DNA of 64,000 bases from Opitutus sp. GAS368 (GCF_900104925.1 NZ_LT629735.1:3393001-3457000); one strand, 5' to 3'; positions 46,883-55,171 are shown, numbered from the stretch's first letter. Notes: generated by a model not told the origin, from the sequence alone. Program-made: numbers and translations.

Positions 46883-46910
46883 TTGACTGGGCGAACGCGC
46901 CGGGTAAGTT
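46883..46910 (+). promoter_or_regulatory. Predicted promoter of the ParDE-like pair
   Basis: TTGACT (46883-46888), 16-base spacer, TAAGTT (46905-46910), 6 bases to the ATG at 46917. Transcript predicted to be leaderless. Confidence 0.55.
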
Positions 46911-46916
46911 GACGGC

Positions 46917-47135
46917 ATGACCAAGCTCGCGGAAATCCAGGAAGCGATCCAGCGGCTCGCCCCCCAGGAGCAGCAGGCATTGCGGCATTGGCTGGATGAG
47001 ACGGTGGAAGAGACACCGGAGATGCTGGCCGCGATTGATGAGGGTCTGCGCTCGCTTCACCTCCAGGGCGCCAAAACATTCACCCGGGCCGAACTCCAAT
47101 CAAGGGTTCGACAATGGGCTGGCGTGTCACGCTGA
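46917..47135 (+). CDS. Antitoxin of a ParDE/RelBE-like pair
   Basis: 72 residues (MTKLAEIQEAIQRLAPQEQQALRHWLDETVEET). The helical N-terminus with IQ-x-L-x-P-x-E-x-x-x-L-x-x-W-L is the pattern of addiction-module antitoxins that precede ParE-type toxins. The acidic C-terminus (EMLAAIDEGLRSLHLQGAK) would bind the toxin. Its 3' end overlaps the toxin gene by 22 bases. Its 5' end follows the predicted -10 by 6 bases. Confidence 0.78.
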   Translation: MTKLAEIQEAIQRLAPQEQQALRHWLDETVEETPEMLAAIDEGLRSLHLQGAKTFTRAELQSRVRQWAGVSR

Positions 47136-47410
47136 CCGACAGGGCGGAAGCGGATTTGGAAGCGGCCGTGGTTTTCCTGGCCGGCTACAGCCCGGCCGTC
47201 GCCGGGCGGATCGGATTGGAACTGGTGGAAGTGATATTTTCACTTGATCAGTTGCCCCACCGGGGCGCTCCGGTGCGCGCGCGTCCGGGCCTGCGCAAAC
47301 TGTCGCATCGCTACTACCTGATTTATTACGAGATCAACGAAGCGACGCAATCGGTGGCGATCGTGCGCATCTGGGATGGGCGCAAGGATCCTGCCGGACT
47401 AAGGCTGTGA
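47114..47410 (+). CDS. ParE/RelE-family toxin
   Basis: 98 residues (MGWRVTLTDRAEADLEAAVVFLAGYSP). ParE-like order: first strand, two long helices (SPAVAGRIGLELVEVIFSLDQL) with P-x-R-G-x-P after them, then LRKLSHRYYLIYYEINEATQ and VAIVRIWDGRKDP. The ...IWDGRKDP end is common in ParE members, which poison DNA gyrase, but an RNase-type RelE cannot be excluded. Translated with overlap from the antitoxin mRNA. Confidence 0.88.
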   Translation: MGWRVTLTDRAEADLEAAVVFLAGYSPAVAGRIGLELVEVIFSLDQLPHRGAPVRARPGLRKLSHRYYLIYYEINEATQSVAIVRIWDGRKDPAGLRL

Positions 47411-47659
47411 CCCGACATGATACCCGCGACCTGAGGGTTCAGGCCAAGGCATTTTTAACGCGGAGGACGCAGAGATCGCGGAGGGTAGGGATACCGAAAC
47501 CTGAGGCCTGACGAAGATGGCGAAGCAAACCTGAGGGTTCAGACCAAGGCATTTGCCACCACTAATACACACTAATGTGACACTAATCATGAGTGAAATC
47601 TTAGCGGGGATCATGCAGCCGGAGGTCACCACGAAATACACGAAACACACGAAAAGAAT

Positions 47660-47762
47660 ACTGCACTCTACACCAAGGTCGCCAAGACCGCGAAGCAGAT
47701 CCTGCGATAGAAATATCTCTGCGTTCTTTGCGGCCTTTGTGTGAAAGCTTTGGGTGTTTGGT
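47660..47762. mobile_element. ATACCAA element, truncated copy
   Basis: Begins ctgcactctacaccaaggtc, lacking the first 20 bases, and ends tgggtgtttggtag. It pairs with the complete copy at 47866 as in the 36111/36322 arrangement. Confidence 0.6.
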
Positions 47763-47865
47763 AGTAGGGACCAAGGCATTTTTAACGCGGAGGGCGCAAA
47801 GGTCGCGGAGGATAGGGATAAACCAAGGCATTTTTTCACCACTAATCTTCACTAATTGGCCACTC

Positions 47866-47989
47866 ATACCAATCGCCTCAAGCTACTACACTCTACACCA
47901 AGGTCGCCAAGACCGCGAAGCAGATCCTGCGATGGGAATATCTCTGCGTTCTTTGCGGCCTTCGTGTAAAAGCTTTGGGTGGTTGGTAT
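47866..47989. mobile_element. ATACCAA element, complete copy
   Basis: ATACCAATCGCCTCAAGCTA to GCTTTGGGTGGTTGGTAT, 124 bases, same orientation as the 34041 and 36322 copies. Confidence 0.75.
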
Positions 47990-48106
47990 AAGGGAAACCC
48001 CCGAAGGTGAGTTGTTCGGATTAGTGAGCATTAGTGTGAATTGTCCTATGTCGCTTCGCTCGGTAGTGGTGACCCGCCTGATCCGTGATACCCAGGAAGC
48101 TGCCGG

Positions 48107-48394
48107 TTATTTCTTCGCCAGAGACGCAATATAGGCACGCACAGCGGTAATTGGGTCTTTGACCGGGGGTAACTTTAGGACGTGAACGAAGTTGTCATAA
48201 CTCCCGGTTTTAGATTGGGCAACCCACGCATAGCAGCGTTTTGCTCCGGGGTGCTTTATCAGATCAAAGACTTCGACCACTCCCTCCCATACAACTTCAC
48301 CGTGAAAAGTTTCTCGCACGGGAACGGATTCAACGTGTTTGACGAAACATCGCTCCATCGTCTCAAGAGACTTCCCTAGGAGTGCCTTTCTCAT
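48107..48394 (-). CDS. Unknown 95-residue protein
   Basis: MRKALLGKSLETMERCFVKH at the start, then RETFHGEVVWEGVVEVFDLI, KRCYAWVAQSKTG and a tail PPVKDPITAVRAYIASLAKK. No family recognised. The composition is more balanced than in the repeat-derived frames around it, and it lies 2 bases behind the IS1-like remnant, so it may be a passenger of that element. A real gene is likely but not certain. Confidence 0.55.
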   Translation of the reverse strand: MRKALLGKSLETMERCFVKHVESVPVRETFHGEVVWEGVVEVFDLIKHPGAKRCYAWVAQSKTGSYDNFVHVLKLPPVKDPITAVRAYIASLAKK

Positions 48395-48396
48395 GA

Positions 48397-48726
48397 TTAC
48401 CCCTCAATCATCTCCACAAGATTGCCGACAGTCCACTGCGAACTAACGACCCCCGCCGCCATGGCCGGGGTGCAGCGGATGCTCTTATGCATCTTCACGA
48501 AGTTGTAATAGCCATAGTGGAGCGCCACGGCAGCTTTGAAGTTCTCCAGCTTCTTGCTGAAGGCGTTAGTCAGGCGGGACATTCTACGGCAGTGCATCCG
48601 CAGGGTGTGGTTTTGCTTCTCAACGTAGCTCGTGGAAATCAAACCGGCGTCAGGTTCGCCAAGCACAGCGTTCTTTTCCACGCTCACAAACCTGAGGAGA
48701 GAACCAAGGCATTTCACAGGAGCCAA
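48397..48726 (-). pseudogene. IS1-like transposase, C-terminal remnant
   Basis: The region from ISTSYVEKQNHTLRMHCRRM through RLTNAFSKKLENFKAAVALH to YYNFVKMHKSIRCTPAMAAG matches the C-terminal third of IS1-type DDE transposases; the glutamate in SYVEKQN is the expected catalytic E. The upstream half, with the two aspartates, is missing. The frame's first 15 residues come from a 'gcatttcacaggagccaacgg' repeat, so the element was truncated and joined to repeat DNA. Confidence 0.8.
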
Positions 48727-49556
48727 CGGAGATAACGGAGGAATTCAGAAGCCAGAAAGCCATGCTGCCGGTTCTTGGTTTAATGGATTCTGAATAAATC
48801 ACTCCTGCCTTTCCTCTGTTCCCTCCTGTGAGATATTCCGTGTATTTCGTGTGTTCCGTGGTTAAACCGTCTTAACTCCGAAACCTGAGGAAGGGACCAA
48901 GGCATTTTTAACACGAAGGACGCAGAGATCGCGGAGAGTAGGGTACCGAAACCTGACGGAGCGCTTGGCGCGGAGATGGCGAAGCAAACCTGACGAAGAT
49001 GACGAAGCAACTTGAGGAGAGGACCAAGGCATTTTAACCACGGATTCCACGGATGAACACGGATGGAAACATCCCAATCTCTTTACAGGAGGTCGCAGAG
49101 GAAGCAGAGATTTCGATCTCCGGCCTTTTCTCTGTGTGCTCCTGTGAAAACCTGCCTTGGCCGTGATCCGTTCAATCCGTGATATCCGTGGTCAGACCGC
49201 CTTGACTCCGAAACCTGAGGAAGGGACCAAGGCATTTTAACCACGGATTACACACCGTTGCGGCATGCTTGCCACCCGGTGTGCCCTGTTGATGCGTGCT
49301 CGCATCCCAGGGATCGTCCACCAACCTGCGTTGGGGCGTTTGTCCCGAGAACTCCGTCGTCCCGCGGATTCACGGGCAAACGGATGAACACGGATGGTTT
49401 TTGCACAGGAGCCAACGGAGATAACAGAGAGAGAGCAATCCACCGCCCCTCCTGCCTTTCCTCTGTTCCCTCCTGTGAAATATTCCGTGTATTTCGTGTG
49501 TTCCGTGGTTAATTAAAGCCCGACCTGCAAATGCAGGTTATTTCCGGGACACCACA
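48727..49556. repeat. Repeat island before the oxidoreductase operon
   Basis: No gene. It contains accaaggcatttttaacacg, gcgcttggcgcggagatggcg, block B (49021-49190) and block A (about 49240-49470), both shared with 46321-46856 in swapped order, and ends with cctctgttccctcctgtgaaatattccgtg repeats. Its last 50 bases are unique and may contain the operon terminator, though I see no clean hairpin plus T run. Confidence 0.65.
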
Positions 49557-50228
49557 CTAGCACAAGACCACGTGATGCCATTCCGCGCCGCGGTGAAAGT
49601 CCGGTTCGCGCAGCGGGGCGGTGGCGGAGAGCACGAAGGTTCCGCCGGCTGCATAGTCATACCGGCCCACCATGGCGCCGAAGTTCTGGCCGGCGAGGAG
49701 CGATCCGACCCCCAGGCGGTCCGCCGGCAGGAAGATTTGCGCCACCCAATAGCCCGCGCCAATGAAGGTCCGGCTCTGCATCCAGTCGGGTTGGTCAATC
49801 AGGAAAGAGTCGAGCGGGGCGGAACCGGCGCGGACGCGCTGCAGCCCCAGGGGTGGCCAGGCCAGCTGGAGTCGCTGGTTTTCGGGTGTGACGTGGCATT
49901 CAAGATAGACCGGGGCCGCCGGCGGACGCAGGAATAATTCGCAGACCTCGCCGAGCTCCCACGTTTTTTCATTCAATCTCCGGGCCCGATTGCCTGGCTG
50001 GGGGCCGAACAAAATGGCCTCAAGCCACAACCCTTCCGGCTCCCAGCCGAGACGGGCCCAGCCGGGATGAAAGCCGGTCTCCGGTCCGTTGGGCTGCCAG
50101 AATTGGCCGAGCGGCAACCAGTCCGAGCCGATCGATAGCGGGGACAGCCGGGAGAGTTCGACCGGCGCGCGGCTCCGGATTTGGGCCCACCAGATCGGGG
50201 CGGGAGCGCCCTGCGCCGATGGTTGCAT
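49557..50228 (-). CDS. CBM9-like carbohydrate-binding protein
   Basis: 223 residues from the ATG at 50228 (MQPSAQGAPAPIWWAQIRSR). It shows the CBM9/DOMON-like series WARLGWEPEGLWLEAILFGP, WELGEVCELFLRP, YLECHVTPENQRLQL, YWVAQIFLPADRLG and WHHVVLC, a beta-sandwich often found in verrucomicrobial and planctomycetal sugar clusters. No signal peptide is apparent. Last gene of the minus-strand operon, 57 bases after the aldo/keto reductase. Its ligand is unknown. Confidence 0.78.
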   Translation of the reverse strand: MQPSAQGAPAPIWWAQIRSRAPVELSRLSPLSIGSDWLPLGQFWQPNGPETGFHPGWARLGWEPEGLWLEAILFGPQPGNRARRLNEKTWELGEVCELFLRPPAAPVYLECHVTPENQRLQLAWPPLGLQRVRAGSAPLDSFLIDQPDWMQSRTFIGAGYWVAQIFLPADRLGVGSLLAGQNFGAMVGRYDYAAGGTFVLSATAPLREPDFHRGAEWHHVVLC

Positions 50229-50285
50229 GGAGGTCAGACGCCCGTCCCTGCGGTTGGAAACAAGCGGCAAACCGGGAGCAAGCGC

Positions 50286-51284
50286 TCAGACCTGGGCATG
50301 GGGAAGGTCATCCCAGGTCGCGATCCCGGCCAGCCATTCCGGGTTCAACTCCAGGCGCTGGGCGGCGAGAGCGTTGTCGAGTTGGGCCTGGGTGCGTGCC
50401 CCGACCAGGACCGTGTCGACGAGGGGATCGCGCAGCACCCAGGCCAGGGCGAGCTGAAGGGCCGGCACTCCGACGCTTTGCGCCAGCCGGTGCAGCAGCT
50501 GCACGCGGCGGAAATTGCGCTCGGTAAAATAGATGTCGGCATGGGCGGGAATGACATCGAAGCGGGATCCCTTGGGCATGGTCGCCCGATCGGGGGTGTA
50601 TTTGCCCGAGAGAAAACCCGCGGCGAGCGGACTGTAGGCCATGATCCCCAGACGCGCCTGCCGGGCGATGGGAAGGGCCTCGGGAGCGTTCTGGAGAAGA
50701 TTGTAGGGCAGCTGGAGGGTGGTGAAGCCGTGGAGTCCCCGGCTTCGGCTGGCTTCGAGGGCGGCTTGCAGCTGCGGACCTGAATGATTGCTGCAACCCC
50801 CCGCCCGCGTGAGTCCGGCGCGGATGACCGAGTCGATCGCGATGGCGGCCTCCTCCACGGGACTGGCCGGGTCAAAGCTGTGATAGAGATACAGGTCGGC
50901 GTGGTCGGTCTGCAGGCGGGCCAGGCTTGCTTCGAGCGCCTGACGCACGTGGCCAGCCCGGAAATCCCTGGTCACCTTGGTCACGAGCGTGATCCGGTCC
51001 CGGGTGCCCCGCGCCCGGAACCAGCGGCCGATGATCTTCTCGGAGGAATGCATCTCGCCGGACACCTCGCGGGTATCATCAATGCCCAGCTGGGCGCGCC
51101 GGTAGGCCCGGGCCTGCCCGCCGCCGTAGGCCTCGGCGGTGTCAAAGAGCGTGATGCCGTTGGCCAGGGCGTAGTCCATCAGCGCGAAGGCCTCGGCCTC
51201 GCTGATTTCCCGGCCAAACGTGGTGCAGCCGAGCCCGAGCCGGCTGACCGTCAGTCCGCTGCAGCCGAGTGACCGGGGCGACAT
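50286..51284 (-). CDS. Aldo/keto reductase
   Basis: 332 residues from the ATG at 51284 (MSPRSLGCSGLTVSRLGLGCTTFG). The TIM-barrel AKR motifs are present: ITLFDTAEAYGGGQARAYRR (D and catalytic Y), ITLVTKVTRDFR (K), HADLYLYHSFDP (H) and the C-terminal NADPH-binding LVDTVLVGARTQAQLDNAL. It would reduce or oxidise a carbonyl of a sugar or sugar-derived compound. The start overlaps the end of the upstream SDR gene. No substrate can be inferred. Confidence 0.9.
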   Translation of the reverse strand: MSPRSLGCSGLTVSRLGLGCTTFGREISEAEAFALMDYALANGITLFDTAEAYGGGQARAYRRAQLGIDDTREVSGEMHSSEKIIGRWFRARGTRDRITLVTKVTRDFRAGHVRQALEASLARLQTDHADLYLYHSFDPASPVEEAAIAIDSVIRAGLTRAGGCSNHSGPQLQAALEASRSRGLHGFTTLQLPYNLLQNAPEALPIARQARLGIMAYSPLAAGFLSGKYTPDRATMPKGSRFDVIPAHADIYFTERNFRRVQLLHRLAQSVGVPALQLALAWVLRDPLVDTVLVGARTQAQLDNALAAQRLELNPEWLAGIATWDDLPHAQV

Positions 51285-51297
51285 GGCAGTCGGCAAC

Positions 51298-52077
51298 TCA
51301 CCAGGCGGTCCAGCCGCCGTCCACCACGAGGTTGTGGCCCGTGACGAACGAGGCGCTGTCCGTGAGCAGGAAGAGGGTGGGGCCGACGATCTCCCCATTC
51401 TGCCCGATGCGGTTCAGCACCGTCTTCCGGCTCAGGTCGCGGATGAACGCCGGGTGCTGCTGCTGGGCGGTGGGATTGGGAAAGGGCCCCGGGCTGACGC
51501 AGTTGAAGCGGATTCCGCTGGAGCCGTAATGCATGGCCAGATAGCGCGAGAGCTGGAGCGTCGCGGCCTTGCTGGTCCCGTAGTCGACCGGATTGGGCGC
51601 CATCGGGTCGTGGTAGATGCGCGCATCCGGCGCCACGAGGCCATACATGCTGGAGAAGAGCACGATGCTCCCCGCGCCCCGTGGCTTCATGCGCTCGGCC
51701 AGCAGGCGGCAAAGGACGAAAGTCGGGGTCAGCGCGAGGTCGAGCGTGCGCCGGAAGTCCTCGGCGCCGAGTTTTTCCAGGCGGACGCCGCTGGAGGAGG
51801 CGGTGACCAGGTGGACGACACCGTCGGGCACGCCGTGGCTGGCGATCAGCGCCTCGAGGGCGGCCGGCAGACCGGCGGTATCGTAGAAGTCCAGCGCAAG
51901 CGGAGTGGTCCGGGTCAGCCGGTGCTCGCGCACGAGGGCCTCGGCCCGGCCGGGCAGGTCGAAACAAAGGACCTTTGCGCCCACCGCGTCGAGTTCGCGC
52001 GTGATGGCCGAGCCGAGGTAGCCGGCGCCGCCGGTGACCCAGACCGTCTTGTGTTCGAGGGAATGCCAGGGTTTCAT
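51298..52077 (-). CDS. SDR-family oxidoreductase
   Basis: 259 residues from the ATG at 52077 (MKPWHSLEHKTVWVTGGAGYLGSAIT). Glycine-rich NAD(P) loop at the start, catalytic S in LFSSMYGLVAPD, and Y-x-x-x-K in VDYGTSKAATLQLSRYLA. FNCVSPGPFPNPTAQQQHP and VTGHNLVVDGGWTAW follow. SDRs with SMYGLVAPDxxIY and SPGPF/SPGGI blocks are related to PtmA-type enzymes of nonulosonate clusters as well as to catabolic enzymes. Its start overlaps the stop of the next SDR (ATGA). Confidence 0.88.
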   Translation of the reverse strand: MKPWHSLEHKTVWVTGGAGYLGSAITRELDAVGAKVLCFDLPGRAEALVREHRLTRTTPLALDFYDTAGLPAALEALIASHGVPDGVVHLVTASSSGVRLEKLGAEDFRRTLDLALTPTFVLCRLLAERMKPRGAGSIVLFSSMYGLVAPDARIYHDPMAPNPVDYGTSKAATLQLSRYLAMHYGSSGIRFNCVSPGPFPNPTAQQQHPAFIRDLSRKTVLNRIGQNGEIVGPTLFLLTDSASFVTGHNLVVDGGWTAW

Positions 52078-52859
52078 TTCGCGGTGTGGCCGCCGTCGAC
52101 CGGAAGGTTGACGCCCGTGATGTAACTGGCGGCGTCGCTGAGCAGGAAGACGACGGCGCCGCCGACCTCGCGCGCCTCGCACATGCGGCCGAGCATCGTG
52201 ATCTTGTTGTAGCGTTCGATGAACTCCGCGGCCTGCGGGGTGTCCGGATTGTAGATGCCGCCGGGGGAGACCACGTTGACGCGCACGCCGCTCGGGCCGT
52301 AGTGCGAACCGAGGTAGCGGGTGAGGTTCACCATGCCGCCCTTGTGGAAGAAGTAGTCGGGCGCGACGGTCATGTTCGTGCCTTCGTAGAGCATGAGGTT
52401 GCTGCCGACCATGCCGTAGATGGAGCCGATGTTGACGATGCTGCCCGAATGCCGGGCCGCCATGACGTCGCCGAACACGCGGCAGGTGGCGAAGAAGCCC
52501 GTGGCGTTCGTTTCCATGGAGGACCGCCAGATCGCCAGGTCGTCGGTCATCGCGCGCATCGGGCGGCTGACGGCGTTGAAGACGATGCCGTCGACGCGTT
52601 GGTGCCGGGCGAGCACCCGGTCGCGGAGGGACTGGAGCGAGGCCTCGGAACCGATGTCCGTCTCCTCGATGAGCACGGTGCGGCCGGCGGCCCGCTCGCT
52701 GTCTGCGAGGGACTGCAGGGAGGCGCGGTTGCGCGAGGCGACGATGAGGGTCGCCCCGGCCGCGGCCAGGGACTTGACCAGGGCGCGGCCGAGCAGGCCG
52801 GTGCCGCCGAATTGGATTATGACTTTGCCTTGGAGGGAAAACGACGAAGGGTCACTCAT
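52074..52859 (-). CDS. SDR-family oxidoreductase
   Basis: 261 residues. VIIQFGGTGLLGRALVKSLA is the NAD(P) loop. IVNIGSIYGMVGSN holds the catalytic serine region, and PDYFFHKGGMVNLTRYLGSH has Y-x-x-x-K. VNVVSPGGIYNPDTPQ and AASYITGVNLPVDGGHTAK close the fold. It is a paralogue of the SDR downstream (same SIYG/SPGG/RYLG layout) and overlaps it by ATGA. Between it and the hisD-like gene upstream lies a 188-bp MITE, which may now separate two transcripts. Confidence 0.88.
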   Translation of the reverse strand: MSDPSSFSLQGKVIIQFGGTGLLGRALVKSLAAAGATLIVASRNRASLQSLADSERAAGRTVLIEETDIGSEASLQSLRDRVLARHQRVDGIVFNAVSRPMRAMTDDLAIWRSSMETNATGFFATCRVFGDVMAARHSGSIVNIGSIYGMVGSNLMLYEGTNMTVAPDYFFHKGGMVNLTRYLGSHYGPSGVRVNVVSPGGIYNPDTPQAAEFIERYNKITMLGRMCEAREVGGAVVFLLSDAASYITGVNLPVDGGHTAK

Positions 52860-52872
52860 GAACGGGAGGATT

Positions 52873-53060
52873 AGGGAGTGTTTTCAAACTTGGTTTGTCA
52901 TTCTGAGCCGTGCGAAGAATCCAGGATGATGTGCGCCGGCGGTCGTGCTGCTGGATCCTTCGCACGGCTCAGGATGACAGGTTATGCAGGTTTTCGGTGG
53001 ATCGAAACTGGTGGCCTATGGAAGATTGCATCGGTTTGGGTGGGTTTGAAAACACTCCCT
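52873..53060. mobile_element. MITE with GGGAGTGTTTTCAAAC inverted ends
   Basis: Ends GGGAGTGTTTTCAAAC and its inverted complement, flanked by TA on both sides. The interior has a large palindrome (gagccgtgcgaagaatccag with ctggatccttcgcacggctc) and unique sequence. The final CT of the element and the next A give the CTA (TAG) stop of the hisD-like gene. Second copy of the family at 6202-6348. Confidence 0.78.
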
Positions 53061-54351
53061 AGTGGTTGGGGGAAGCGGGGGCCAGCTCGCGGTAGCGGTC
53101 GACCCGCGTGCGGGCGGTGATGGCGTGGGCGTGCATGCGCTCGACGTCGCATTGGCGGGCGGTGACGGCACCGACCTCGCGGCTCGCGGCGGGAGTCATG
53201 CGCTGGTAAGTGACGGTCTTGAGGAATTTCCCGACCCAGACGCCGCCCGTATAACGGGCGGAACGGCTCGTGGGCAGGATATGGTTCGTGCCGATGCTCT
53301 TGTCCCCGTAGGCGACGGTCGTTTCCTCCCCAATGAAAAGGGACCCGTAGTTCCTGAGGCGGGAGAAGTAGGGCCCGGGATCGCGCACGTGCAGCTCGAG
53401 ATGCTCGGGTGCGTAGTCGTCGGACAGGCGGATCGCCTCGGCCTCATCCGCGGCGACGTAGAGCTTGCCGTGGCTCCGCCAGGATTGTTCGGCAATCTCG
53501 CGGGTGGGCAGGGTGGCCAGCTGGCGTTCCACCTCCCGGAGCACCGCGTGCGCGAAGGCCTCGTCGAGGCACACGCAGAGCTGGCCGCTGGCCGGGTCGT
53601 GCTCGGCCTGGCCGAGCAGGTCGCAGGCGACCAGGGCGGGATCGGCGTGGCGATCGGCGATGATGGCGATCTCGGTGGGCCCGGCCAGCAGGTCGATGCC
53701 GCACTGGCCGAAGAGCTGGCGCTTGGCCTCGGCCACGAACTTGTTGCCCGCGCCGCAGAGGATGTCGACCGGCTCGACCACCCCCATCCCGAAGGCCATC
53801 AGGGCCATCGCCGGCACCCCGCCCAGCACGAAGATCCGGTCGGCCCCCGCGCGCTTCATGGCATTGATGGTGGCGGGATAGTAGCCGCCCTCCTTCACCG
53901 GCGGCGTGCAGGCGACGACCGTATCGACCCCCGCGACCTTGGCGGGGATGATGCTCATCTGGGCGGAGCCGAACATGGGGTAGCGACCGCCCGGAACGTA
54001 ACTGCCGACCCCGCGGACCGGAATGTGCCGGTGTCCGAGCCAGATTCCCGGGCGGGACTCGATCTCCAGCGGCCGGAGCGTCGCCAGCTGCGCCCGGGCA
54101 AAATGGCGGACGTTTTCCTGGCAATACTCGGTGTCGCGCCGCAGCTGCTCGGGGCATTGCGCGATGGCGGCGGCGATCTGGCGTTCATTCAGCTCGAAGT
54201 TCGCGGGGTCCCAGCCGTCGAAGCGGCGGCTGCAGTCCCGGACGGCATCCAGGCCGCGGCGGCGGAGGTCGGCGAGCAGTTCGGCGACGTATCGTGCGGT
54301 CTCGGGATCGTTTTCAAACAACCGGTGGCCGCCTTCCTTGATGATCTTCAT
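53059..54351 (-). CDS. Histidinol dehydrogenase family protein
   Basis: 430 residues. HisD-family zinc and catalytic features: LGQAEHDPASGQ (Q and H ligands), YAPEHLELHVRD (E-H catalytic pair), IPVRGVGSYVPGGRYPMFGS (NAD binding) and GKSIGTNHILPT-like YGDKSIGTNHILPT. Context is a sugar-type oxidoreductase operon with no other his genes, so histidine synthesis is unlikely. HisD homologues also oxidise polyols such as 2,3-dihydroxypropanesulfonate, and a polyol or sugar-alcohol substrate is a reasonable guess. The stop codon is formed at the edge of the MITE at 52873-53060, so the C-terminus may be changed. Confidence 0.85.
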   Translation of the reverse strand: MKIIKEGGHRLFENDPETARYVAELLADLRRRGLDAVRDCSRRFDGWDPANFELNERQIAAAIAQCPEQLRRDTEYCQENVRHFARAQLATLRPLEIESRPGIWLGHRHIPVRGVGSYVPGGRYPMFGSAQMSIIPAKVAGVDTVVACTPPVKEGGYYPATINAMKRAGADRIFVLGGVPAMALMAFGMGVVEPVDILCGAGNKFVAEAKRQLFGQCGIDLLAGPTEIAIIADRHADPALVACDLLGQAEHDPASGQLCVCLDEAFAHAVLREVERQLATLPTREIAEQSWRSHGKLYVAADEAEAIRLSDDYAPEHLELHVRDPGPYFSRLRNYGSLFIGEETTVAYGDKSIGTNHILPTSRSARYTGGVWVGKFLKTVTYQRMTPAASREVGAVTARQCDVERMHAHAITARTRVDRYRELAPASPNH

Positions 54352-54375
54352 GATGAGATGCCGGTGGACCGGGAC

Positions 54376-55134
54376 TCAGATGCAACGTCCGCCGTCGACC
54401 TCCAGGCAGACCCCCGTCACGAACTCGGAGGCCGGATCGGCGAGGAACACCGCGGCATTGGCGACATCGGCCGGGCGCCCGAGGCGGCCGAGGGGAATGG
54501 AGGCGGTGAAGCGGGCCCGGTTTTCCTGGGTGTCGCTCGCGCCCATGAACGTGGTGAGCAGCGGGGTCTCCGCGATGGCGGGATTGATGGCGTTGACCCG
54601 GATGCCGTCGGGGGCGAGCTCCACGGCCATGGATTTGGTCAGGAGGAGGACGGCCCCCTTGGAGCCGTTATACCAGGTCAGGCCGGGCCGGGGGCGCACG
54701 GCGGCGGTGGAGCCGATGTTGATAAAGCAGCCCCGGCGTTGCCGGCGGAACACCGGCACGCAGTGCGTCGCCGAGTGGAAGATGCTCTTCACGTTAACCT
54801 GGAAGATACGGTCGAAGGTTTCCTCGGAGACGTCCAGCATCGGCTGGTTGGGATGGCTGATGCCGGCGTTGTTGACCATGACATCGAGGCGACCATGGCG
54901 GTCGAGGGTCGCCTGCACCAGCCGGCCCAGGTCGGCGGACCTGGTCACGTCGGTCCGGCAGAACCAGGCCTCATGACCGGCGGTCCGCAGGCGGGCGGCC
55001 ACTTGCTCGCCGAGCCCGGTGTTGGTGTCGGCGACGACCACCTTGGCGCCTTGCGCAACGAAGGCCTCGGCCATGCCGGCGCCGAAGCCGGAGGCGCCGC
55101 CGGTGATAATCGCTACCTGGTGCGCGAGACGCAT
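54376..55134 (-). CDS. SDR-family oxidoreductase
   Basis: 252 residues, classical SDR: VAIITGGASGFGAGMAEAFV (TGxxxGxG), VMVNNAGISHPNQPM (NNAG), INIGSTAAVRPRP with the catalytic serine, and TWYNGSKGAVLLLTKSMAVE with Y-x-x-x-K. The end GVCLEVDGGRCI is family-typical. It probably oxidises a hydroxyl of the pathway intermediate. It lies 24 bases upstream of the hisD-like gene, in the same operon. Confidence 0.9.
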   Translation of the reverse strand: MRLAHQVAIITGGASGFGAGMAEAFVAQGAKVVVADTNTGLGEQVAARLRTAGHEAWFCRTDVTRSADLGRLVQATLDRHGRLDVMVNNAGISHPNQPMLDVSEETFDRIFQVNVKSIFHSATHCVPVFRRQRRGCFINIGSTAAVRPRPGLTWYNGSKGAVLLLTKSMAVELAPDGIRVNAINPAIAETPLLTTFMGASDTQENRARFTASIPLGRLGRPADVANAAVFLADPASEFVTGVCLEVDGGRCI

Positions 55135-55171
55135 AAGAGAAAGCGGGAAAGGGCCGGGCGGAGACGGACGC

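Larger units (their letters stand above)
47411..48106. repeat. Repeat island with two ATACCAA elements
   Basis: No gene. Repeat blocks: aacgcggaggacgcagagatcgcggagg, gaagatggcgaagcaaacctga, accactaatacacactaatgtgacac, caccacgaaatacacgaaacacacg, a truncated ATACCAA element (47660-47762) and a complete one (47866-47989). The 47600-47990 part repeats 36111-36446 closely in order. Confidence 0.65.

Noticed and set aside
53059-54351. Assignment as the histidine biosynthesis gene hisD.
   Set aside because: The family is right, but there are no other his genes and the operon is of sugar-oxidoreductase type. Kept as a HisD-family protein without a gene symbol.
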